DNA from: Synechococcus sp. NB0720_010
GTDB lineage: Bacteria > Cyanobacteriota > Cyanobacteriia > PCC-6307 > Cyanobiaceae
DNA length: 64,000 nucleotides
NCBI RefSeq assembly: GCF_023078835.1
Contig: NZ_CP090898.1
Location: 808,045 to 872,044, forward strand
Direction: 5' to 3'
Positions 53,584 through 61,068 of the stretch are shown one piece after another (the stretch's first letter is position 1; the number at the start of each line of letters is the position of its first letter). Under the pieces are notes generated by a model. It saw only the letters and a program-made list of their open reading frames with translations, searched no databases and was not told the origin of the DNA. A program made the translations under genes and the position numbers.

Positions 53584-54755
53584 TCCGGGAACTGGCCAGT
53601 GTTCGATTGGTCGCGAGTTTTGGCGCCGGTGGGATTTTGTATCTCACCCCGATGGTGTTTCACCAGCAGGGCTTCAATGCCGCCTCCATAGGCCTGGGTT
53701 TGGCCCTCGCTGCGCTGGCTGGCACCGTTGGGCGCTTCATCAGTGGAGCCCTCCTGGATCAGGGCCGCAGTTGCGGGACCCCGGTGCTGATGGCGGCGGC
53801 CTGTGGATTTGCCGGTGACGCTCTGCTGCTACAGGCCAGCAGCATGGGGGGCTACATCGCTGGCCAGGTCTGCATCGGCATGGCCGGAGGCCTCTACTGG
53901 CCAGCGGTTGAACTCGCTGTGCCGCAGTGCGCGAACCCACTGCCGTCGGCGAAGGGCTACGCCCTGGTGCGCAGCAGTGATGCCCTCGGTGTGGCCTCAG
54001 GAACCCTCTGCGGTTCGCTGCTCGCGGCCGCCGGGCTGTTGCGCGGGGTCTACTGGATCGACATCGCGGCGGTCCTCGCCCTGGCGGCGCTGCTGTTACT
54101 CAAACCCCTGCCCAAAGCCGCCAAGGCCAGCGAGTACGCGGAGGGGCAACGTCCCCTGCGGCAATGGCTGCCAGCCCTGGTGCCGATGCTTGGCATCTCG
54201 GTGGTGGCCACCTCCATCCCAGCGCTGATGCAGAGCGCACTGCCGCTGGATCTGGTCCGCGGCGGCCTGAACCGAGCTGGCCAGACAGAAAGCCTGAGCG
54301 CCCTGCTGATCGGTCTGCAACTGGGTCTGCTGGTGTTGATCCAATGGCCCGTTGGCCGAGCCCTGGCCCTGCGGCCAGTGGGGACCGGCCTGGGGCTGAG
54401 CCTGATCTGCTTCAGCAGCGGGACCCTGCTCCTGGCCGCCTCAGCCCTGAGCCACTCCGGCCTCGTTCTGGTGGTCATCGCCCTCACGATCATCGCCCTG
54501 GGCGAAGCCGCCTTCCTACCGACAGCCACGGAGGCGGTGATTGAGCTCAGTCCCCGTGGCCACGGCGGCCTGGCGATGGCCCTCTTCTCTCAGTGCTTCG
54601 CGCTCAGTGCCTTCGCCGCACCGCTGCTGGCGGGGGTTTTGCTGGATGGCCATGGCCATGGCGTGGGCCTGTGGTTCGCGACAGCGGCGATCTGTGCGCT
54701 GAGCTTGCTGCTGGTCAGACCGGTGCAGAACCGCTCGAAGCGGCGGGTGGGTTAA
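53538..54755 (+). CDS. Major facilitator superfamily transporter
   Basis: The product is 405 residues from the ATG at 53538; the frame is open from 53442, but that part lies across the neighbour on the other strand. About twelve membrane segments are visible. Conserved MFS-like motif between segments 2 and 3 reads GRFISGALLDQGRSCG. The mid-loop is short and polar (LPKAAKASEYAEGQRPL). Substrate unknown. The stop overlaps the convergent 60-residue gene by four bases (TTAA). Confidence 0.85.
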   Translation: MQATGWSWWHQFPPALRELASVRLVASFGAGGILYLTPMVFHQQGFNAASIGLGLALAALAGTVGRFISGALLDQGRSCGTPVLMAAACGFAGDALLLQASSMGGYIAGQVCIGMAGGLYWPAVELAVPQCANPLPSAKGYALVRSSDALGVASGTLCGSLLAAAGLLRGVYWIDIAAVLALAALLLLKPLPKAAKASEYAEGQRPLRQWLPALVPMLGISVVATSIPALMQSALPLDLVRGGLNRAGQTESLSALLIGLQLGLLVLIQWPVGRALALRPVGTGLGLSLICFSSGTLLLAASALSHSGLVLVVIALTIIALGEAAFLPTATEAVIELSPRGHGGLAMALFSQCFALSAFAAPLLAGVLLDGHGHGVGLWFATAAICALSLLLVRPVQNRSKRRVG

Positions 54756-54934
54756 GAGGCCTTGTCTTTGGCGTTCTTTGCAGCCCAGGCCTCGTGGGGC
54801 AGGGGCTCGGTGCCGTACTCCCAATCGTCGTAATCGGGATCGTTGCGGATCTGCTTATGCAGCTCCTTCTGGCGATCGAAATCGTGGGCCTGACGGTCGT
54901 CACCGGTGGTTTCAGGGGAGGGCTGAGCCGTCAT
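54752..54934 (-). CDS. Small acidic/basic protein, unknown
   Basis: The product is 60 residues, fully hydrophilic, with a central block ELHKQIRNDPDYDDWEYG and a tail of Ala/Lys. Such short soluble proteins are common in picocyanobacteria; the YDDWEYGTEPLPHEAW stretch looks conserved. It follows a 40-residue candidate gene on the same strand by about 33 bases. Function unknown. Confidence 0.6.
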   Translation of the reverse strand: MTAQPSPETTGDDRQAHDFDRQKELHKQIRNDPDYDDWEYGTEPLPHEAWAAKNAKDKAS

Positions 54935-54967
54935 GGCAGACCTGGAGCTGACGCCATTGTGGAACAG

Positions 54968-55090
54968 CTACTTGGATTTGGAAGGCAAGAGCCGCAACCA
55001 AGCCCAGAAAAGCAATCCCACCGGAAGGATGGCGAGCAGCAGCAACGTCAGAACAAAGCGCAGTTCCTCGTCCACCAGATCAGGAGCCAT
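54968..55090 (-). CDS. Candidate 40-residue single-span membrane protein
   Basis: A 40-codon frame starts with ATG at 55088-55090: an acidic N-terminus (MAPDLVDEELRF), one hydrophobic span of about 20 residues (LTLLLLAILPVGLLFWAWL) and a basic C-terminus (RLLPSKSK). This topology is like small photosynthetic or NDH-1 subunits, but I cannot match it to a specific one. It is on the same strand as the 60-residue gene, and no other gene covers this stretch. Confidence 0.5.
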   Translation of the reverse strand: MAPDLVDEELRFVLTLLLLAILPVGLLFWAWLRLLPSKSK

Positions 55091-55120
55091 TTCCGCGAGA
55101 CTGATCGTGCCCGATCACCC

Positions 55121-55285
55121 ATGGACCTGATGCATCAGCTCTGGCTGCTGGTTCCCTGGGTCGTCTTCGCCCTGGCCGCGGGGGTCAAGTTCTGGCGACT
55201 CACCCAGCCCTTCCGCCGCCAGCTCGCCGAGCCCAGCACGGAGCAGGTCCGTGCCTCCCTAGAGCGCAGCTGGAACAGTCGCTGA
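55121..55285 (+). CDS. Small membrane protein, unknown
   Basis: The product is 54 residues from the ATG at 55121. One membrane segment (LWLLVPWVVFALAAGVKFW) is followed by a hydrophilic tail (RRQLAEPSTEQVRASLERSW). The longer frame from 54593 crosses other genes and is not real. It begins 31 bases from the divergent 40-residue candidate and overlaps the zinc-knuckle gene convergently by 27 bases. Confidence 0.6.
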   Translation: MDLMHQLWLLVPWVVFALAAGVKFWRLTQPFRRQLAEPSTEQVRASLERSWNSR

Positions 55286-55741
55286 GGGGCGCTGGCCAGA
55301 GCAGGCCAAGCAGCCTCCGTTGATGCGATAGGGAGCCAAGTGATCACGCAGGCAGCGCGTGCCACGAAAAAACAGCACCTGACCCTGTTCGCGGGCATGG
55401 GCATCGGTCAGGGGCAAGGCGAGCCAGCTCTCTGGGACAAGGCCCTTGAGCGCCTGGCGGTTGGCCAAAGCCTCACGACGCCGTTGCCGCTCCTCACGGT
55501 CGTTCTTCTCGCAGACCGCCTCGACTTGAAGTTCACGGGAGCAGGCCGCACAGGCCTGAACTGTGGGCTTTTGGCGCGCGAGGTTGTGGGAGAGCTTGTC
55601 GCTCGGCACCTCGCGCTCCTGACCGCAGCTACAGCGACACCACCAGTAGGCATTGCCCGCCTTGGAGCGCTTCTCTGACGCGCGTACAACGGTGAGCTGG
55701 CCATACACCTCACCGATGCGATTGCGCGGCTTGGAAGGCAT
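55259..55741 (-). CDS. Zinc-knuckle protein, HNH/phage-like
   Basis: The product is 160 residues. The N-terminal GEVYGQLTVVRASEKRSKAG followed by WWCRCSCGQEREV and CAACSR resembles the zinc-binding part of phage-type HNH/AP2-like proteins. Near the end, RCLRDHLAPYRINGGCLACSG is a C..H..R..G.C..C knuckle as found in phage HNH proteins. No HNH catalytic triad is obvious. It may bind DNA. A signal or membrane segment is absent. It is divergent from the next gene with only 8 bases between. Confidence 0.6.
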   Translation of the reverse strand: MPSKPRNRIGEVYGQLTVVRASEKRSKAGNAYWWCRCSCGQEREVPSDKLSHNLARQKPTVQACAACSRELQVEAVCEKNDREERQRRREALANRQALKGLVPESWLALPLTDAHAREQGQVLFFRGTRCLRDHLAPYRINGGCLACSGQRPSATVPAAL

Positions 55742-55749
55742 TCACCCCA

Positions 55750-56037
55750 ATGAACTCTGCTAAAAACCCTACGGAGGGAATTGCAGAAAACAAAGAAGCG
55801 ATGACGCGACGCAACAGCGCATTGATTCGACTGCTGCTCTCGGCCCTCTGGATCTTGCTCTGGCTGTTTGCCTTCTTGAGCCTCACCAGAGTGTTGCTCT
55901 GGGGCCTGAGTTGGTATTTCATCCGAGCCGCCATCGCCATCGGCTTGGCGTACTACCTGATCGATCGCCTACGGCGCCTGCGTCAGGTCCAGCACCTACG
56001 CGCCCTGACTTTCCGGGCCTGGCTGGAGGAGGACTAG
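55750..56037 (+). CDS. Small membrane protein, unknown
   Basis: The product is 95 residues. Two hydrophobic segments (about 25-48, LIRLLLSALWILLWLFAFL, and 55-73) are followed by an Arg-rich cytoplasmic tail (DRLRRLRQVQHLRALTFRAWLEED). No family recognised. It is followed after 9 bases by the ArfB-like gene and likely shares its transcript. Confidence 0.6.
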   Translation: MNSAKNPTEGIAENKEAMTRRNSALIRLLLSALWILLWLFAFLSLTRVLLWGLSWYFIRAAIAIGLAYYLIDRLRRLRQVQHLRALTFRAWLEED

Positions 56038-56046
56038 CTCCCAACC

Positions 56047-56481
56047 GTGGCCCTTGAGCTTGTGATTCATCCACGGCTGGTCATTCCAGCGGCGGATTTG
56101 ACCTGGTCCTTTCGCCGCAGCGCTGGCCCGGGAGGACAAAACGTCAACAAGCTGGAAACGGCTGTTGAGCTCAGTTTTGACATCGAAGCCTGCTCAGTTC
56201 TTGGACCATTTCAGAAACAACGACTGCAGGCACGACTGCCGCAGCTGAAAGGCTCGAGCGTGCTCAGCATTCAGGCCTCCGAGCACCGTTCCCAGTACAA
56301 AAACCGCTGCCTCGCCCTTGAAAAGATGGCCTCGGTGCTGCGCGAGGCCCTGAAGCCAGACCCCAAACCACGCCGCGCCACCAAGCCCTCGAAAGCAGCC
56401 ACTCGCCGGCGTCTGGACAGTAAAAAAATGCGAGGTGATGTCAAACGCAACCGGCAACATCGGCCGCGCCTGGATGACTGA
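56047..56481 (+). CDS. arfB: Ribosome-rescue peptidyl-tRNA hydrolase ArfB (YaeJ)
   Basis: ArfB releases nascent chains from ribosomes stalled at the 3' end of non-stop mRNAs. The protein is 144 residues. The release-factor catalytic motif is present as AGPGGQNVNK. The C-terminus is long, basic and disordered (PRRATKPSKAATRRRLDSKKMRGDVKRN in part), as needed for mRNA channel binding. It is not a full release factor, since the codon-recognition domains are missing. Start is GTG. Confidence 0.92.
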   Translation: MALELVIHPRLVIPAADLTWSFRRSAGPGGQNVNKLETAVELSFDIEACSVLGPFQKQRLQARLPQLKGSSVLSIQASEHRSQYKNRCLALEKMASVLREALKPDPKPRRATKPSKAATRRRLDSKKMRGDVKRNRQHRPRLDD

Positions 56482-56499
56482 TCTCTCGAGGACGAAGGC

Positions 56500-56727
56500 C
56501 TAGACGTAGCGCCCCGGGTATTCCCCCGGATGGTCAATGCGGGTCACCCTCACACCAGATGCCGATTGCCCCGAGAAGCGCAGGATGTCACTGCCCGAGA
56601 CCTCAAAGCCAAGGTCCTGGGCCAAGCGGGCGACATCGTCGGCAGTCATCGCCTCCTCCAGCGCTTGCCGCAGTGCTGGCTCAGCCTGAACCCGCACAAA
56701 AAACTGCTGCAACTGCTGGAAAGACAA
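56500..56727 (-). CDS. Nif11-like peptide with HPGEYPGRYV tail
   Basis: The product is 75 residues. The Nif11 domain reads SFQQLQQFFVRVQAEPALRQ, then MTADDVARLAQDLGFEVSGSDILRF. After it the tail GVRVTRIDHPGEYPGRYV has no cysteine, so it is not a typical lanthipeptide core. Similar tails occur in picocyanobacterial Nif11 proteins. No modification enzyme is nearby. Start ATG at 56725-56727. Confidence 0.85.
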   Translation of the reverse strand: MSFQQLQQFFVRVQAEPALRQALEEAMTADDVARLAQDLGFEVSGSDILRFSGQSASGVRVTRIDHPGEYPGRYV

Positions 56728-56852
56728 CGTGCTCTATCCTCAGGAGGTCAGGCTAAAAGCTGTCGGCTCGAGCACAGCCGCCGGTGGCCTAGAGCGCAAC
56801 GGAATCCAGTCAGATCAGGCACTCTGAGGCCGCGAATGCCATCTCGGCCTGA

Positions 56853-56999
56853 ATGGAAGCCACCCTCCCCGTGGTCATCACCCCGGATCACGAGACCCGC
56901 GCACTGTGGCCGGAATGGCCGGAGCACACCTTCTCCATTCCCGCTCGAATCCTCCAGAACGATTGGCTGAGTTGGGATGAGCTGCTGGGGCAGCGCTGA
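56853..56999 (+). CDS. Candidate 48-residue protein
   Basis: A 48-codon frame (56853-56999) begins MEATLPVVITPDHETRALW and ends WDELLGQR. It has balanced amino-acid composition, a Pro/Trp-rich middle (PEWPEHTFSIPARIL), and no membrane segment. It overlaps the next gene's possible start at 56977 by about 23 bases, and is not in any other gene. Real status uncertain; the codon choice looks typical of the genome. Confidence 0.45.
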   Translation: MEATLPVVITPDHETRALWPEWPEHTFSIPARILQNDWLSWDELLGQR

Positions 57000-57291
57000 A
57001 GACCCCAAACTGGTGCGACTGCGCCTCCATCGCCCCATGCCAGGCCCCACCGCCGTCAGCGCGAAAGACAAAAACGAGTGGGCAAACTTTGTCGTTCAGG
57101 AAGTGGTGAGCTTCCTTGGTGCGCGCAAAGAAGAGATCTACGCCAACTACGCCGCGCAAAGCGAGGGAAAGCTCAGCCGAGAGACCATCGAAGAGGCCGG
57201 ACTGATGGATTTTGAAATCGCCCTGACCTATCTGCAGGACCGCAGCTCAGGTCTGGGCCGCGGTTTTCTTGGGATGAATCTGATTCGCTAA
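56977..57291 (+). CDS. Conserved small protein, unknown
   Basis: The product is up to 104 residues. The core DKNEWANFVVQEVVSFLGARKEEIYANYA and the end YLQDRSSGLGRGFLGMNLIR look conserved. A better start may be the ATG at 57037 (MPGPTAVSAKDKN), giving 84 residues and avoiding overlap with the 48-residue candidate. No signal or membrane segment. It ends 9 bases before the first copy of the ychF repeat. Confidence 0.6.
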   Translation: MSCWGSAEDPKLVRLRLHRPMPGPTAVSAKDKNEWANFVVQEVVSFLGARKEEIYANYAAQSEGKLSRETIEEAGLMDFEIALTYLQDRSSGLGRGFLGMNLIR

Positions 57292-57867
57292 CGGCTCGAC
57301 TTATACGTTGAAGAGGCACTCCATAGGCTCCAGTCATTACAATGGATCTCAGCCACAAAATGCCAGTAGACTTTTGGTGGACTTTTAGCCGGCTGAAACG
57401 GTAGACAAACCGTCTTATCTACCGGCGTAGAGCGGGGTAGTCATACAGGACCGAGTGACACCCCTCGTATTTGCATTTTCGTTACAGGGGCACCTGAGCA
57501 GCGGCTTCTGACACTCAAGCTCCAGCTGATCCAAGCAAGTGCGTACCGCTGGGTTCATTGGAGGGCTGCCCAGTTACCGGCTATCGCTGGCACTAGATGT
57601 AGTGGGAGTACGAGATAGGGGCTTGGAAATTTGCGGTGGCAAATTGTCGTGAGAAGCTCACTCATCCAGGATGACGCTGGAAATGGCTCACTGGCTCTGC
57701 AAGCTTTCCGGCACAAGAGGCTGACCAGCAAATCAATGCAACGCTGTGCTTTTGATTACATCTGCTGCTTACTGGTCAATCAATTATGTGAAGCAGTGCC
57801 TTCGGATGAAACTGCAGTTGAGTAACACTTCTGATCTGGCGCCGTAATTAAGTTTACCGTCTTTTGA
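57292..57867. other. Gene-poor part of the ychF-flanked insertion
   Basis: About 575 bases of lower-GC sequence. It includes the short ychF-end repeat (57301-57324), two GACTTTT repeats spaced 11 bases apart (57369 and 57380), and a 7-bp hairpin CGGTAGA / TCTACCG (57399-57424). No convincing gene was found; a 64-codon frame at 57631-57825 starts with TTG and has no family character. No tRNA or tmRNA was recognised. Confidence 0.6.
57301..57324 (-). repeat. Left copy of the ychF-end direct repeat (att-like)
   Basis: Read on the minus strand, this 24-base block encodes MECLFNV and a TAA stop, against MEFLFNV in ychF. It matches the true gene end at 22 of 24 positions, and similarity ends abruptly on both sides. 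Confidence 0.8.
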
Positions 57868-58338
57868 TTATTGACCAACCTTTTTATATCGCTCAGATTT
57901 GACCACGTACTGGTCTCCAGACTCAATCAGCATGAGTTGAATGACTCCACCTGAGACCAACCTACCCCTAAACGCCCCACGCTCTACCGTTTCTGCTAAC
58001 CCAATCTGACAGCTACCAGCATCTATGACGCCAACCACACGTTCGCGGTCCGCCTTTGTTTTAACGCCATCTTTGGTAAATCCATAGCTATTGAGAGACT
58101 GCCATGATCGCCACCCACTAATTACACCATTTTTATCAACCTTTAAATCTAACTTGGATGATCCCATTGTAGACCCTAACCTGTTAACACCTTTTCCTTC
58201 CCCAATGTAGGAGCCAGATAGCCGTGTCAGATCGGATGGAGCACTGCATAGCGGCCCGTCAGGGCGAACTTGATTGCCACTAGAGCATGCGGCCAGGGCA
58301 GCAACCACAACTGGCATTACAAAAGACTTTCTCTTCAT
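57868..58338 (-). CDS. Lipoprotein of unknown function in the insertion
   Basis: The product is 156 residues from the ATG at 58336-58338. The signal peptide MKRKSFVMPVVVAALAAC has a perfect lipobox L15-A-A-C18, so it is a lipoprotein. The mature part is polar with beta-strand character (LSGSYIGEGKGVNRLG, KLDLKVDKNGVISGW, RLVSGGVIQLMLIES) and a possible disulfide pair. Codon use is AT-richer than its neighbours, in line with acquisition. The frame extends to 58431, but that region has no signal features. No named family is recognised. Confidence 0.75.
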   Translation of the reverse strand: MKRKSFVMPVVVAALAACSSGNQVRPDGPLCSAPSDLTRLSGSYIGEGKGVNRLGSTMGSSKLDLKVDKNGVISGWRSWQSLNSYGFTKDGVKTKADRERVVGVIDAGSCQIGLAETVERGAFRGRLVSGGVIQLMLIESGDQYVVKSERYKKVGQ

Positions 58339-58661
58339 GCTTGATTCGCGGCTGCCAATTATGGCGCATTCATCTCCGACTTGCAACAAATAAGCCAGGC
58401 TTTCTTGGTGATTGATGCTTTCATGAATCAAATCTAGCCGTCGCTGAACAACTCAAGTCACGGACTCAGAGCAAGGAATTGAACTTCGTCGTTGTTAGGC
58501 AGATAGAGGATGGCGATCTGACAACTGGACTAGAGAGCAGCGGTAGTGCCGCTGACGTTCTGCTGCCGGAGTAGAGAAGTAGCCAGTGACGATTTAGCGG
58601 GAGTGTGAGCCCTAGAACAGAGTCGTAGCTAGAGACGCTGAATAAAGACTCTGCTCAAGTT
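58339..58661. other. Right part of the insertion, no gene seen
   Basis: About 320 bases between the lipoprotein start and the ychF stop. It holds a short hairpin AGCGG / CCGCT around 58530-58550 but no convincing reading frame, tRNA or recombinase. The promoter of the lipoprotein gene is expected near 58340-58400, though no clear consensus was found. Confidence 0.5.
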
Positions 58662-58685
58662 TTACACGTTGAAGAGGAACTCCAT
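58662..58685 (-). repeat. Right copy of the ychF-end direct repeat, within the live gene
   Basis: The last seven codons and stop of ychF (MEFLFNV, TAA). This is the intact partner of 57301-57324. Confidence 0.8.
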
Positions 58686-59753
58686 CACGTCACCTTCTTC
58701 AACGACGTACTCCTTCCCTTCAGCGCGCAGCCAACCTTTATTACGGGCTTCAGAGAGTGAACCCGCTTCAAGCAACTGCTTGTAGCCAATGGTCTGGGCC
58801 CGAATAAAGCCGCGTTCGAAGTCGGTATGAATCACACCAGCGGCCTGGGGAGCGGTCATGCCGGCTTTGATCGTCCAGGCACGGGTTTCCTTTTCACCGG
58901 TCGTGAAATAGGTCCGCAGGCCCAGCAGGCTGTAGGTGGCCCGGATCAGGCTCTGCAGACCACCCTCTTCAACGCCCAGTCCTTCCAGGAATTCAGCACG
59001 GTCCTCTTCAGGCAGCTCAATCAGTTCCGCCTCCACCTGCGCGGAGATACGCACGGTTCCTGCACCCTCTTTCTCCGCCAAGACCGCGACTTCCTCGCAG
59101 TAGGCATTGCCACTTGAGAGGTCGTCTTCGCTGACGTTGGTGGCGTAGATGATTGGATTGGCCGTCAGCAAGCCCAGGGGCTTGATCATCGCGGCCTCTT
59201 CTTCGCTGAGGCTGACGCTGCGGGCGGCACCGCCCTGCTCCAGCACCGCCTGGATACGCTCAAGCGCCTCGTCTTCGGCCTGGGCTTCTTTGCTGGTACG
59301 CGCTTGCTTTTTCAGACGCTCGCGCCGCTTCTCCACCTGGGACAGGTCCGCCAGGCCCAGCTCAAGGTTGATCACCTCGGCATCGCGGGCCGGTCCAACC
59401 GATCCACTCACGTGGATCACGTCGTCGTCCTCGAAGCAACGCACGACGTGGACGATGGCGTCCACTTCCCGGATGTTGGCCAGAAATTTGTTGCCCAGTC
59501 CTTCCCCTTGGCTGGCGCCCTTCACCAGGCCGGCGATATCGACAAACTCCACCCGCGTCGGGATGAGCTCCTTGCTCTTGCTCAGATCCGAAAGCTGCTG
59601 CAGACGGGGATCTGGAACCGCCACCACACCGGAGTTCGGCTCAATCGTGCAAAAGGGGTAGTTGGCGGCTTCGGCTTGAGCATTGGCCACCAAGGCGTTG
59701 AACAGGGTCGACTTGCCCACATTGGGCAGCCCCACGATTCCGGCTTTAAGCAT
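58662..59753 (-). CDS. ychF: Redox-regulated Obg-like ATPase YchF
   Basis: YchF is a conserved P-loop ATPase of the Obg group that associates with ribosomes and takes part in oxidative-stress response. It is 363 residues, full length. G1 is GLPNVGKST (8-16), and the TGS domain at the C-terminus ends in [10 protein letters not shown]. The frame can be read further upstream, but the ATG at 59751-59753 is the family start. The final codons are duplicated 1.36 kb downstream, marking an integration site. Divergent from the adaptor gene. Confidence 0.97.
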   Translation of the reverse strand: MLKAGIVGLPNVGKSTLFNALVANAQAEAANYPFCTIEPNSGVVAVPDPRLQQLSDLSKSKELIPTRVEFVDIAGLVKGASQGEGLGNKFLANIREVDAIVHVVRCFEDDDVIHVSGSVGPARDAEVINLELGLADLSQVEKRRERLKKQARTSKEAQAEDEALERIQAVLEQGGAARSVSLSEEEAAMIKPLGLLTANPIIYATNVSEDDLSSGNAYCEEVAVLAEKEGAGTVRISAQVEAELIELPEEDRAEFLEGLGVEEGGLQSLIRATYSLLGLRTYFTTGEKETRAWTIKAGMTAPQAAGVIHTDFERGFIRAQTIGYKQLLEAGSLSEARNKGWLRAEGKEYVVEEGDVMEFLFNV

Positions 59754-59838
59754 CGATGAAATCTACGGTTTGCCCTCGATGGCGGTGATCCCTCCCTGAC
59801 CGAACCCCCGCCCGCTGCCCGCCACCAGGAAGACTGGG

Positions 59839-61068
59839 GTGACACCGGGAGCCAGGCAGGTCAACGCGATGCTCCAAGACCGTCGTCGAAAACAACCTGT
59901 TGCGACCTGGCTGCAAGGCAACACCTTGAGCCTCAAGAGACTGGCGGCTGATCGCCCCTGGCTGGCCCGTCGTCGCTTCTGGGCCGCCGCCCTGGCCGGG
60001 ACCGTTTTGATTGCCGGTGGAGCAACGGCGCTCAACCTCAGCCGTAGCGCCAAGCAAGCCCGCAGCCTGAGCACCTACACCTCAATCGCCGAGGAAGGCT
60101 CCCTGCCGGGCCTGATCACGGCCAGTGGCGAACTGGAGGCCTTCCGCCTGGTCAACGTCAGCCCCAAACGCCAAGGGGTACTCAAGACCCTTTATGTAGA
60201 AGAGGGCGACAGCGTCAAAGCCGGCCAGGCCCTGGCCCTGATGGATGGGGGTGACCTTCAGGACCGGCTCGAGGAGCTCTCCGCCCAACTGCAATCGGCC
60301 AAAGCCCAACAGGCGCGTAGCCAGAGCGAACTGCAACGCCGGGAAAACCTGGTGCGCAACGGCGCCATTAGCCAGGACAACTACAACAGCGCCAAGGCGG
60401 CCTACCTCGTCGACCGCGCCGCCGTCGAGGCTGCCCAACAGCGGCTGGAGCAGCGCGAGATGGAGCGCAGTGAATTGGTCGTCCGAGCGCCCTTTGCAGG
60501 AACCATCACCGCGCGGTTTGCCGACCCTGGGGCCTACGTGACCCCCACCACCTCGGCCTCCGCCTCCGCCGGTGCCAGCAGCTCCTCCATCGTCGAGTTA
60601 GCCCAGGGCCTCGAGGCCGTGGCCAAGGTGCCCGAAAGCGACATCGGTCGGATCAAGCTCGGACAAACCGGCTCGGTGCGCGTCGATGCCTTCCCGGACC
60701 GTCGCTTCAAGGCCCAGGTCCGTCAGATCGCTCCGCGCGCCGCCAAGCTCAACAACGTCACCTCCTTTGAGGTCACCCTGAAGTTCGTCGAGCCGGCGCC
60801 TGAACTGCGCATCGGCATGACCGCCGACATCGACTTCAACACCGGAAACCTCCCCCCGCGGACGCTGGTGCCAACCGTGGCGGTCGTGACCGAGCGGGGT
60901 AAGCCTGGTGTGCTGCTGGTGGGCCCGGGCAACCAGCCCAAGTTCCAAGCCGTGACCCTCGGAGCCAGTAGCGGCCGCAACACCCAAATCCTTGACGGCA
61001 TTAAGCCCGGGACACGGGTCTTTATCGACCTGCCCCCCTGGGCAAAGCGCAAAGGCGATTCGAACTAA
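59839..61068 (+). CDS. HlyD/MacA-like efflux adaptor protein
   Basis: This is a periplasmic membrane-fusion protein of RND/ABC efflux systems. It is 409 residues. A basic N-terminus and a hydrophobic anchor (about 45-66) lead to a lipoyl half (GDSVKAGQALALMDGG), an alpha-helical hairpin (LQSAKAQQARSQSELQRRENLVRNGAISQDNYNSAKA in part), the second lipoyl half (RSELVVRAPFAGTI) and beta-barrel domains. The partner transporter and outer-membrane channel are not adjacent. Start is GTG; an ATG at 59869 is an alternative. Its stop overlaps wecB by four bases. Confidence 0.9.
   Translation: MTPGARQVNAMLQDRRRKQPVATWLQGNTLSLKRLAADRPWLARRRFWAAALAGTVLIAGGATALNLSRSAKQARSLSTYTSIAEEGSLPGLITASGELEAFRLVNVSPKRQGVLKTLYVEEGDSVKAGQALALMDGGDLQDRLEELSAQLQSAKAQQARSQSELQRRENLVRNGAISQDNYNSAKAAYLVDRAAVEAAQQRLEQREMERSELVVRAPFAGTITARFADPGAYVTPTTSASASAGASSSSIVELAQGLEAVAKVPESDIGRIKLGQTGSVRVDAFPDRRFKAQVRQIAPRAAKLNNVTSFEVTLKFVEPAPELRIGMTADIDFNTGNLPPRTLVPTVAVVTERGKPGVLLVGPGNQPKFQAVTLGASSGRNTQILDGIKPGTRVFIDLPPWAKRKGDSN

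Larger units (their letters stand above)
57301..58685. mobile_element. Putative remnant of an element integrated at the 3' end of ychF
   Basis: The segment is bounded by two copies of a 24-base sequence that encodes the last seven codons and stop of ychF. The copies differ at two positions. The right copy is the live gene end; the left copy is displaced by 1361 bases. The DNA between is visibly less GC-rich and carries a lipoprotein gene but no integrase. This is the pattern left by site-specific integration into a gene end that keeps the gene intact. Confidence 0.6.

Noticed and set aside
54593-55285. A 230-codon plus-strand frame
   Set aside because: It begins inside the MFS gene in another frame and runs opposite two small minus-strand genes. 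Only its last 54 codons, from the ATG at 55121, look like a real protein.
57300-57640. Possible tmRNA, tRNA or other structured RNA in the island
   Set aside because: No tRNA-like ends, no tmRNA tag region and no T-arm sequence were found; only small hairpins.
57631-57825. A 64-codon frame in the ychF island
   Set aside because: TTG start, no conserved pattern, no support from context. Kept only as a remark.
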